The translations under genes and the position numbers were made by a program. 64,000 nucleotides of DNA. Origin: Nephrocerus scutellatus (taxonomy: Eukaryota > Arthropoda > Insecta > Diptera > Pipunculidae). The DNA lies in contig OX352761.1 in assembly GCA_947095585.1 (NCBI GenBank), forward strand, positions 31,339,777 through 31,403,776, written 5' to 3'. The stretch's first letter is position 1. Every line of letters starts with the position of its first letter. This document shows positions 55,566 to 64,000 of this stretch, piece by piece. The notes beneath the pieces were generated by a model that saw only the letters and a program-made list of their open reading frames with translations, was not told the origin of the DNA and did not search any database.

Positions 55566-55734
55566 CATAAGAAGTGCATACATAATGGTTTTTTCATTGA
55601 TAGCACCCAATTTTGTTTTTTGTTGCCGGCCTAATTGCACATCCAGCATAGAATTTGGGTAGGCAGATGATTTTCAAACGCTTTTAAAGCTTGTAATTTT
55701 CCAGCATTAAATGGCAACTATAAACTAGTCATTA

Positions 55735-55890
55735 GTGCCGCGGGCTTCTGAGCGGGAGGTTCAAAAATTCGAATCCCAAAAGAACTCAAAAAATCTTTTT
55801 AACGGAGAAAAATTCTCAGGTATGTCTAACATCCGCCCGAGAGAAATAACTATTACGAAAAGCTTTTCAATTTAGATAAAGCTTTAAATT
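55735..55890 (+). mobile_element. Diverged SINE fragment with tRNA-like head
   Basis: The head gtgccgcgggcttctgagcg carries an A-box-like part and aattcgaatccc a B-box-like part; further on, gagagaaataactattacga matches the body of 32106-32375. Plus orientation; the 3' part is missing. Confidence 0.5.
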
Positions 55891-55949
55891 GTATGAGCCT
55901 TCCATTTTTGTTCAAAAATATAACACCCGCATTACGAATGGCATTGAAT

Positions 55950-56110
55950 GACCTATTCAATAACTCTTCTAATACTGTTCTTAGTATACTAACGCTCATA
56001 ATGTGCCTAGCATAATAAGGGTGAAGACTCTAGTTAAAAACTTTTCTAATACTCTTCTTAGTACATTAACGTTTATAATGTGCCTAGGGTGCAATTTGTA
56101 CTGGCGCTTG
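55950..56110 (+). pseudogene. LINE 3'-end fragments, two tandem pieces
   Basis: Both have 'actaacgctcataatgtgcct' or 'attaacgtttataatgtgcc' with ttctaatact upstream, about 90 bp apart, and gcataataagggtgaagact resembles the 3' UTR at 28010-28050 (gcattataagggtgcaaaca). Confidence 0.5.
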
Positions 56111-56630
56111 TTAAAAATAAAACAATGATCCTAATAACGCTATATGCCAAAAATACTGGAATGGTTTTAAACATTTAAACATAAATATATACATTTCAAC
56201 TAAGCTTTGCGAAACAGCTTAGCTAAAGTAACCTCAGTCACTTGCACTATGTATACTTTTTTTTATGTATACTTTTCTTAATATAATGTCAGAAATATCA
56301 AGTACAGAGTCCCTTGTTGAAATTCGTTGTAGATACTTCAATTAAACCTCATATTGCTCGAAAAAAATTTAAAAAAAGTAAAAAATTTGAATTAAATTAA
56401 AATATAAGAAGTTGTTTATAACTCAGTCAGTGAACTAAAGATCAATGAGATTCTTGTCATTAAGAGTAAATAAGTTGTGATCCACCCCAACATTTTTGTT
56501 GAGGAGATCTATTTTCTTTGGGAAGTGTGTGGCTGCAGGGGGCTAATAAATAAAAGTTAAATCAAAGTGAATACGCTGGGCACACAGTTCTGTATTTTAT
56601 ATATTGTAACAAATCGGTCGTAGTCAAAAA
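56111..56630. other. AT-rich spacer, no gene seen
   Basis: Nothing recognised. Confidence 0.3.
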
Positions 56631-56631
56631 G

Positions 56632-57940
56632 TAACGGGTGTTTTTTTAAAAGGTTGCCGATTTTTTTTTTTGAATAAAACACATATAAAATTATGAAATG
56701 ACCAAAATTTTTTTTTATTTGGTAGATAATTTTTTGGCATTTAACATTTAAACACAATTTCTGGCATATGGCTACCACGACTATTTTTCACAAATGTCAT
56801 TCTGGAGGTCCAATTTTCCAGCACTTTTTCAAGCATTTGAGGGCGTATGTCAGCAATGACACGTTGAATATTGGTTTCCAAAGCGTCAATCGATTGAGGT
56901 TTATCCACATAAACCAATGACTTCACGTATCCCCACAAAAAGTAATCGAGTGGCGTCAAATCGCACGAACGCGGAGGCCAATTCACCGGACCATTTCTCG
57001 AAATAATGTTGTCGTTGAAAGTTTCTTTCAATAAGTCGATTGTTTCACGTGCTGTATGGCAAGTGGCACCATCTTGTTGAAACCACATTTCATCCATATC
57101 CATATCTTCAAGATTTGACAACAAAAACTCATTTAACATGGTTCTGTATCGATTTCCATTCACGGTAACGCGTCGTCCTTCCTCATTTTTAAAGAAATAT
57201 GGACCGATGATCCCACCAGCCCGTAGACCGCACCAAACAGTACATTTATCAGGATGCATTGGTAATTCTTGAACGGCGTGTGGATTATCTTTGCTCCAAA
57301 TGCGACAATTTTGTTTGTTGACGTATCCATTTAACAAAAAATGCGCCTCATTACTGAAGAGAATTTTACGGTAAAAAAATGGATCTTCGTTCAATTGATT
57401 TAACGACCAATCACTGAATTCACGGCGCAAACGATGGTCGTGTGGCTTTAATTCTTGCACCAATTGAATTTTGTATGGCACCAAACCCAAATCTTTACGT
57501 AAAATTTTCCATAAAGTCGATGGACAAAGTCCAATTTGCTGAGCACGACGACGAATCGATAAATTGTCGTTTTCTTCGACACTGACCTCAACGACAGCAA
57601 TATTTTCTTCTGTACGAACTCTTCTCATTCTTGTCGGTGGCTTGGCATCCAAAAGAGTGAATGTAGACCGAAATTTGGTAATTACGTTCTTTATGGTGGT
57701 CTCTGACGGACGATTATGTGCACCATAAAATTCACGAAGTGCTCTATAAACATTTTTAATTGAACACTGATTTTGAAAATAAATTTCCACGATTTGAAAA
57801 CGTTGTTCTGGAGTTAACCTATTCATAATGATTTGCCAAACAATACTGAGTAGAAATGCCACTTTGAGCTGTCAAAACAACTGTCATAAAATAAAACGAC
57901 ATCTATCGGAAAAACAAACCTCCTAAAAAAACACCCTTTA
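56632..57940 (-). mobile_element. Mariner-like element with both terminal inverted repeats
   Basis: Left end (56632) taacgggtgtttttttaaaa and right end, reversed, taaagggtgtttttttagga, so about 20-bp ends with TA at both outer edges, as expected for TA-target Tc1/mariner insertion. Total about 1.31 kb with one open transposase frame inside. Other members in the window are decayed (28771-29695, 62540-62960). Confidence 0.88.
56741..57826 (-). CDS. Mariner-superfamily transposase (DUF4817 plus DDE domain), catalytic residue changed
   Basis: Open to a stop at 56741; the ORF reaches a Met at 57862, but the Met at 57826 (MNRLTPEQRFQIVEIYFQNQ) matches the family start and I use it (361 residues). 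Residues about 3-60 form the DUF4817-type helix-turn-helix (SIKNVYRALREFYG), followed by a second HTH (SIRRRAQQIGLCPSTLWKIL). The DDE domain has FSNEAHFLLNGYVNKQN, TVWCGLRAGGIIGPYFF, EMWFQQDGATCHTA and PPRSCDLTPLDYFLWGY. In ORF numbering from 57862 the triad is N171-D264-D301: the first Asp is Asn (AAT for GAT), while the sister copy at 29 kb keeps Asp. The spacing of the last pair leaves 36 residues between them. The frame is intact but the enzyme is predicted to be inactive; it would need a sibling transposase to move. Confidence 0.88.
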   Translation of the reverse strand: MNRLTPEQRFQIVEIYFQNQCSIKNVYRALREFYGAHNRPSETTIKNVITKFRSTFTLLDAKPPTRMRRVRTEENIAVVEVSVEENDNLSIRRRAQQIGLCPSTLWKILRKDLGLVPYKIQLVQELKPHDHRLRREFSDWSLNQLNEDPFFYRKILFSNEAHFLLNGYVNKQNCRIWSKDNPHAVQELPMHPDKCTVWCGLRAGGIIGPYFFKNEEGRRVTVNGNRYRTMLNEFLLSNLEDMDMDEMWFQQDGATCHTARETIDLLKETFNDNIISRNGPVNWPPRSCDLTPLDYFLWGYVKSLVYVDKPQSIDALETNIQRVIADIRPQMLEKVLENWTSRMTFVKNSRGSHMPEIVFKC

Positions 57941-58619
57941 AAAGGAAAAATAGCAATTCGGCGATAAAGATGAGGAGTGATAAACACAAATAGAAAAATC
58001 TTTCCACAGCTTTGTTGCCTGTTTTTCGGATATAGCATGTTTATTGCCGTTGCCAAAATCTTTGGGCATTTTCGATTTTCAATGCAATGAAATGTGACTG
58101 ACGGTGTTAAAAACAACGCGGAGAAATATTTCCGTTGAGCAAACATTGGGAATTTTCTTGAACTTATTATAAATACCGCATGATTTACATTTATTGAGAA
58201 TTGTTGGGAGATGTTGGGGAATGGTAGGCTTAAAATAATAATAATAATAATTTAGCATTCGAATTAAAATACAATTGATTATGTTATTTTTCAAATAAAA
58301 TATACAAAGTTGAACAGATAAAATAAAAAATTTTCTCCAGTGATCAATTTAATTTAATTTAATTATTAATTTTAATTTTAAATTCTAAAAATACATTGAT
58401 GAAATATACGACATTTATGTAATTTGTAAAATTAATAAAAACTCTACAATCCCGCCCAGCTTAAAATTTTATTTTACCGTTAATGAGAACGTTTTAAGTA
58501 CCAATTACTGAATATATGACACGGTTAAAATTTTCATCTGTACTTTGTAACAATATACCTTTACTTTCGTAAATATGTACCGACACAACAGCATCATAAT
58601 TTTTTGCTTCCCTAATACA
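57941..58619. other. AT-rich spacer, no gene seen
   Basis: No coding signal; (ata)n-rich patches at 58230-58250. Confidence 0.35.
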
Positions 58620-61600
58620 TAAACGGGCGGTCAGCCATCAGCAGAATAGGGGGAACAACACAGAATGCATTGCAGGTAGCCGTAACTATCTCTGACTAGT
58701 GGAAGTGCGATCAAACCTCCATGTGGTGGCCGCCGGTGCAGGAAAAGCTGAATGATCGGGCTAGTCCCTTCAAAGTAAGGTTGGCGCGAGGCCAAAAACC
58801 TCGCCTGTAAAAAATTATTATTACGGAACTCAAAATCAGCTTCGGATACATTGATGAACGACGATGACCACGGCAACGAAAACGGCTAAACGATTTAAGA
58901 ATTTTCTCATGGAACGTACGCTCACTGTATAGAGCTCGAGCTGCACAGCAGCTGACCGATACTCTGTCTAAATATAAAGCTGACATAACAGCAATCCAGG
59001 AGATGCGGTGGACGGGGAATGTTGTCTTACAAAAATCAGAATATGACATATATTACAGCTTTCATGCAAGACATCATGTGCTCGAGGTGGGGTTTCTAGT
59101 CAGCAAAAGAATGAAACACACCGTTATCGGCTTTAAAGCAATAAATGAACGGCTATGCACCCTTCGCGTGTGGGGCAAATTTAAAAACATAAGCCTCATA
59201 AACGTTCACGCACCTACAGAGGATTCCCCAGATGATGAAAAAGAAGAATTCTTTGAATCAGTTGAACGGGAACTCCATGCCTGCCCTCAGTATGATGTAA
59301 AAATCATTCTGGGGGATATGAATGTTAAAATAGGTAGGGAGCCAGTATTCAGGCAGTACATTGGCACCCATAGCTTACACGAGAACACTAATGAAAATGG
59401 ACAACGAGTCATACATGGCAGCAAGCAATAATTTGGTCGTTGCGAGTAAAAGGTTTGCGCGTAAAAATATCCACAAAGCCACCTGGGTATCTCCTGATGG
59501 AGCCACTCGCAACCAGATAGACCACGTGTTGATAGACCGCCGCCACAACCCGAACCTGATGACGGTACGAACGTATCGTATCACTATCTTCTTGGTATGG
59601 TGCTCCGAGCGCGGATTGCATCATCACGAAAGACTACATCCGCGAATCAGGTTCGAGTCCACACGGCTGCCCTTCGCAATAAAGAGACCAGAAACAACTA
59701 CGGTCAAGCGATAGGACTTACCCTAAATGGGAGAATAAGTTCTGGGGCTGAGATGTCAGGCGTAGAAGAGAAATGGACACGCCTTAAAAATACTGACATT
59801 GGTACTGCTGACTCCATCTTAGGCAGTAGTCGTAGAGATCGGAATGACTGGTTCGATGACGAATGTAAGCTAGCGACTGAACGTAAGAATGTTGCGTACC
59901 GAGCAATGCAACAATCTCATAGAACGTGGGCACGCGAAGATGAATATAAAGAGCTCAGAAGATATGAAAAAAACAGTTTACCGGCGAAATAAAGCAGCCT
60001 GGGAGAAGAATCTCGTCCGTGAACTAGAACAGTACAGAGAGTAAGGACCGCACCAGGCGCGGAAGTTCTACTAAAGTGTCCGCGGTATGACGCAATATAC
60101 ACCGCGTCGCACATACTGCAAGGAACAAGAGGGTTATCTGATCGCAGATCTTAACGGCATCTTAGAGCGATGGGAAGAGCACTTTCATGAGTTGCTTAAT
60201 GGCCAGCTTACTGAGGAATTGGAGGCTCCACCAATGACTGAAGATCATACTATGCTGCCGCCACCAAACATAGACGAAGTTAAAATAATAATATTCGGCG
60301 CGACAGACCATTGCGGTCCAATGCCTAACTTCTCGCGACCATTTGTGCTGCGCATGTTAATTTTTGGACACAAATGGAATTCCATTTAGACGAAGTTAGC
60401 AGAGCGATAAATCGGCTCAAAAATAACAAGGCCCCGGGATCTGATAAAAATAGGAGGCCCCACATTACACCAAGCAATTCATGAAATAATAGTGCAAGTA
60501 TGGGATGAAGAAGCTATGCCAGAAGACTGGCGAAGAGGCATCCTGTGCCCCATACATAAGAAGGGAGATATCACAAAATGCAGCAATTATCGTGGTATAA
60601 CGTTGTTGAGTACCGCGTATAAGATTTTCTCCGCTATCCTTCAAGACAGGATAGCCCCATACGCTAAATTCAGCATTGGTCCATATCAGTGTGGCTTCAT
60701 CCCAGGCAAATCAACAACTGATCAGATTTACACCCATAGGCAGGTGATGGAAAAATGTCTAGAGTTTAAAAACTCACTACACCATCTTTTTATAGACTTT
60801 AAAGCCGCCTATGATAGCATAGCCAAAGTAGAACTTTATAAAGCTATGAGAGAATTCGGCATCACAAATAAACTGACACGACTATGTAGCCTGACCATGA
60901 CCAATGTTATAAGCCAAGTAAAAATATCCGGATCACTATCAAGCCCATTCAACATGTATAACAGGCTCCGACAAGAGGATAGACTGGCTTACGTCCTCTT
61001 CAACTTGGCGTTGGAGAAAGTGATCCGAGACGATATTGACATCGTTGGTAGAAACCGAAGAGCTGTACTGGAAGCTTTCATCCAGATATAGCAGACGGCA
61101 CGAAATCTGGGGTTGCACATAAATGAGAGCAAAACAAATTACATGGTGGCCACGTCTGCGAGTAGAAGATCCAACATTGGTCCCTCAATTCAAATAGTGG
61201 AGTGCGAATTTGAAGTAGTCCTTTGACTATCTCGGGTCAAATGTAGCAGCCGATAACAGCATGGAACCAGAAATACGCGCACGGTTGCTTAAAGCCAACA
61301 AAGCCTACTATAGTCTGTGAAGACTCTTCAAATCCAGGAACTTAACCATAACGTCCAAGCTGCTGTCATATAAGACAATGGTCATACCAGTACTTACATA
61401 TGGATCCGAAACTTGGGTGCTTAGCAAAAAGTATTCTTACCTCTTAGCCGCGTTTGCGAGAGAGAGAAAAGTCTTACGGAGAATTGTTGGCCCCGTATGT
61501 GAGGAAGGACGATTCCGGAGACTCTATAAAGATGAGATCTACGAGCGTTACCGCGATGTCGACATCGTGAAGAAAATTAAGCTCGGTAGGCTCCGGTGGC

Positions 61601-61840
61601 CAGTACACCTAGATCGCATGAGCGAAAACGATCCTGCTCGGAAAGTCCTTTGCGGTAGGATTAATGGAACACGACAGCGAGCCCGGCAAAGCCTACGCTG
61701 GAAGTATGGCGTAGACCAGGACGCCCAGAGTTTAGGGATGCCAAACTGGATAACATCGGCTCGAAATCGGGACCGGTGGAGAGACTTTTTGCGGGAGGCC
61801 AGGACCGGACCCCGGTTGTAGAGCCAAATATGATGATGAA
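58620..61840 (+). mobile_element. RTE-like LINE, near full length (3.2 kb), inactivated
   Basis: 5' region 58620-58880 is non-coding and GC-richer (cggtcagccatcagcagaat). Coding from about 58895: endonuclease LRIFSWNVRSLYRARAAQQL, ITAIQEMRWTGN, HAPTEDSPDDEKEEFF, ILGDMNVKIGREPVF, then broken frames with NQIDHVLIDRRHNPN, DSILGSSRRDRNDWFDDECK, a SINE insertion at 60283-60386, RT 60492-61091 with [32 protein letters not shown] and FIDFKAAYDSI, and the C-terminal 61378-61821 with TYGSETWVLSKK and LGRLRWPVHLDRMSEND. The 3' end is gagccaaatatgatgatgaa. The endonuclease SDH block and the RT ILAYADD block are both deleted (see findings). Confidence 0.88.
60283..60386 (-). mobile_element. 5'-truncated SINE with perfect 12-bp target-site duplication
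   Basis: Flanked by tagacgaagtta at 60271-60282 and 60387-60398. Between them, in minus orientation, the 3' 100 bases of the SINE (gcacaaatggtcgcgagaag, ggcattggaccgcaatggt, ctgtcgcgccgaatattatt). Removing the insert restores the RTE frame text PPPNIDEVSRAINRLKNNKA. Confidence 0.9.
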
Positions 61841-61924
61841 TACATAAACGCCCATGCTCGGATAAGTATTATCCCTTTAGGCGTATGCAAATTTTAAAGA
61901 CTTAATATAAACTGTGTCAAATTT
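61841..61924. other. Short spacer
   Basis: Non-coding sequence between the RTE tail and an older RTE fragment in the other orientation. Confidence 0.3.
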
Positions 61925-62150
61925 CAAGTCAATGTTATCCAGTTTGGCATCGCTAACTTCAAAGTGCAAGGGTCTATGCTATGCTATCCTTCCAACGAAA
62001 GCTTAGTCTGTGGTGTCGAATAAATCCTACCACAAAAACTTTCCAACCAGGTTTATCTTTGCTCTCCTAAGCCTATTGAGCTTAATTTTTGCATAATGCA
62101 ACAACTTATTTTTGATCTCATTATAAAAGAGTCTAATTAGTCGACCTTGC
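61925..62150 (-). pseudogene. Very old RTE LINE 3' fragment
   Basis: tgttatccagtttggcatcg, gctatccttccaacgaaagc, ataaatcctaccacaaaaac and cctattgagcttaatttttg match 25485-25720 in order with heavy divergence. Reverse orientation relative to the young copy immediately to its left. Confidence 0.75.
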
Positions 62151-62539
62151 ATAGTCAACACATAATTCAGCAAAGGTTAGTGTATTCAAATCCATTGCCT
62201 GTACATGAAGAAAATCCTATCAAATTTTGGCTTTTTTTGCGGGTGGAGCCATGGGTACGTCTAGTAAAAGATAAAATCACATAAATATCAATTTCAATAC
62301 CTTCGCAAAAGGTTATTTTAGAGGGTTGACGGAGTTTAAATGCGTTTAATCTTTACATTGACATCCGGAAAACAATAAATTAGTTTTTCAGTAGGCAGGT
62401 ATAAAGGGGTTTACAATTGGGACGCCATATATTTTCAATAGGGTTTCCCGGATATGCGTTTAGACAGCTAAGGTTTGTTTGAAAGAACAACTTGCCTATA
62501 TTTGCCATTCAGTTATAGAAAATTACACGCGTCACAAAC
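62151..62539. other. Spacer, no gene seen
   Basis: No coding or repeat motif identified. Confidence 0.3.
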
Positions 62540-62960
62540 GTTTACAAATTATGAAATTATGAAACGCAGCCACGATGGATATCGCTATTGGACCATGTTG
62601 ACAACATTTTTTTTTTTTAAAAAATTTGAAGAGATTGGCTTGGAGCATATGGGGTTTCAACAAGACGGCAACACATACCAAACAATCGGATTATTGAAGA
62701 TGAAGTTCGACGACTGTGTTGTCTCCAGAAATGGAGCAGAAGGTATATTAGGATTTTTATGTGATTTGGAATTTTTTTCCCTGGAATTTTTCTTATGGTC
62801 AATTCCATGGTGTACGACAGTAATCCAAAGATATCTGATAATCTGAGAACCAACATCACACGCGAAATTATTACCGATTTTATCGAGAAAGTCATGAAAA
62901 ATTTAGTACGACGCATTAACTGGTGCAGACATTTGCACGAGGTTGTGCTCCATAATTAAT
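62540..62960 (+). pseudogene. Mariner-like (DUF4817 family) transposase fragment
   Basis: The plus-strand frame reads GYRYWTMLTTFFF, then FEEIGLEHMGFQQDGNTYQT (second catalytic Asp kept), GLLKMKFDDCVVSRNGAEG, and DLEFFSLEFFLWSIPWCT, corresponding to the RSCDLTPLDYFLWGYVKSLV block. Much diverged, with the first catalytic block missing. Confidence 0.75.
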
Positions 62961-62979
62961 GGCATCGATGGTACTTCAT

Positions 62980-63770
62980 GGAACAAGTAAATGTAAAAAA
63001 AAAACTTAATTTTTCGGATAAAAACTTTTATGTACATACCGACATAAGCATACATTTTCGTTTTGAAATGCTGAAAATAGGCCTTTTACACGCGTAACAC
63101 GTGCCAAACGCGACACGCATCACACGCTGGATATCAAAAATGGCCTATAAGATTGAGTTGCTCACAAAATTCAGCTCTCTAAGCCGTGTAATAGTTGGTT
63201 AAAAGTAACTTCTAAGAAATCGAAAAAAACTCAAACACTTATCACACGCGCTGTGAAAAATATACCACGCGAGTATGTTAATTGTCTCCGTTGCCACTGA
63301 ACAAAAAGGGCTATATATTCATCTTTTTCACACACGTCATTCGCACCGCACACTACGCCACACTACACACACAAATGCTACCGCGCAACATGCTCCACAC
63401 GTGTCATACAAGGTCGGTTAGAAATGTCGCATGAGAGCAACACAAAATTTCAGCTCTCTAGGTTGTGTGAACGTTGATTAAAAAGAACCTCGAAATCATA
63501 AAAAAACCGCATTTTAGAAGCCTCACACGCGCTAAACGAATCGCGACTCAAAATACACGCGGTATCTGAGAAGTGACATATACGGCTGAGATGCTCACGA
63601 AATTTCAGCTCTCTAGGTCGTGGTAAAGTTGGTTTAAAAGGACTTGAAAAAATAAAATAAAAACTCATATGCGGGATCTTAGAAATAGCATATGACACTG
63701 AGGTGCTCATGATCTCAGCTCTCTAGGTTATAAAAAAGTTGGTTAAATAGGACCTCAACAAAATAATCTA
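62980..63770 (+). repeat. Third dispersed family, main locus, about four degenerate units
   Basis: The theme 'ctcacaaaatttcagctctctagg' with tgtgaa(a)gttggttaaaa recurs near 63165, 63440, 63595 and 63706, and acacgcgctaaacg/cgacacgcatcacacgct between. It begins with ttttcgttttgaaatgctga as at 6000. Irregular unit length of 110-270 bp. Confidence 0.75.
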
Positions 63771-64000
63771 TTTTGTTTTCAAATTTTCACATTGTATTTT
63801 GCTCAAAAATAAACAATTGCTTTTTCACTGTATTTCTTATTAAATAAATAATTAAATAATAATTCATAAAAATCCCATTATAACTGATGATGTGTGGAAA
63901 AGTATCACTATACTAATTGGTCACGTCATTGCCTCACTCACTCACGTACAAAGTAATTCTAGAACAGTGTTGAAATATTATCAGTCATCAGTATATTAAT
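63771..64000. other. AT-rich end of the window
   Basis: Nothing recognised. Confidence 0.3.

Noticed and set aside
1..64000. CRISPR arrays or bacterial operons
   Set aside because: The regular repeats have long degenerate units without spacer diversity, and the coding features are spliced or insect transposon-derived; nothing is prokaryotic.
1..64000. tRNA or rRNA genes
   Set aside because: The only pol III-like boxes are in the SINE copies, whose A-box to B-box distance and body do not fit a folded tRNA; no rRNA-like sequence was noticed.

Overview
This is eukaryotic, AT-rich nuclear DNA, most likely from a higher (cyclorrhaphan) fly; a tephritid-like genome is a plausible guess, not a demonstration. 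Reasons: spliced exons of an insect D2-like dopamine receptor, and a very dense load of insect-type transposable elements (RTE-, Jockey- and CR1-like LINEs, Tc1/mariner, hAT, Helitron, LTR and SINE relics). There is no prokaryotic or organellar signature.

Only one host gene is recognisable: the D2-like dopamine receptor (Dop2R) on the minus strand. Four consecutive coding exons can be joined by canonical splice sites and compatible phases: 22765-21336 (N-terminal extracellular domain, TM1, TM2), 8449-8225 (TM3, TM4), 8122-7924 (ECL2, TM5) and 7837-7493 (intracellular loop 3). The first intron is 12.9 kb, the next two are 102 and 86 bp. TM6, TM7 and the C-terminus are not in the window and must lie beyond base 1; exons upstream of 22765 were not identified. 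The frame is open across all four exons, so the gene looks functional.

Everything else is mobile or repetitive. 0-7.3 kb: Helitron helicase relic, ~106-bp minisatellite, Harbinger fragment, gag fragments, RTE LINE, dead mariner. 8.5-21.3 kb (the big receptor intron): LINE fragments, an array of ~115-bp units with an LTR-like core, a 2.7-kb RTE copy, a gag zinc knuckle inside a second tandem family, and a 165-bp copy of the receptor's own TM1 exon fused to a LINE. 23-32 kb: SINEs, simple repeats, RTE and CR1-like LINEs, and a mariner deletion derivative between long inverted repeats. 33.4-34.9 kb: a ~1.5-kb near-perfect palindrome. 35.3-40.1 kb: a degenerate Jockey-type LINE interrupted by an RTE fragment. 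40.4-45.4 kb: Tc1-like, foldback and hAT relics. 47-51.2 kb: an LTR element with a SAP-domain gag, split by a nested LINE. 52-55.6 kb: a perfect 57-bp inverted repeat and a long ~115-bp-unit array. 56.6-57.9 kb: a mariner with an open reading frame and both terminal inverted repeats but a mutated catalytic residue. 58.6-61.8 kb: the most complete RTE copy, carrying a SINE with a clean target-site duplication. 61.9-63.8 kb: old RTE and mariner fragments and a third repeat family.

Most elements are broken by frameshifts, stops and nested insertions, so the window reads as a layered TE graveyard around and inside an expanded receptor gene. All coordinates of repeats are judged by eye and may be off by tens of bases.
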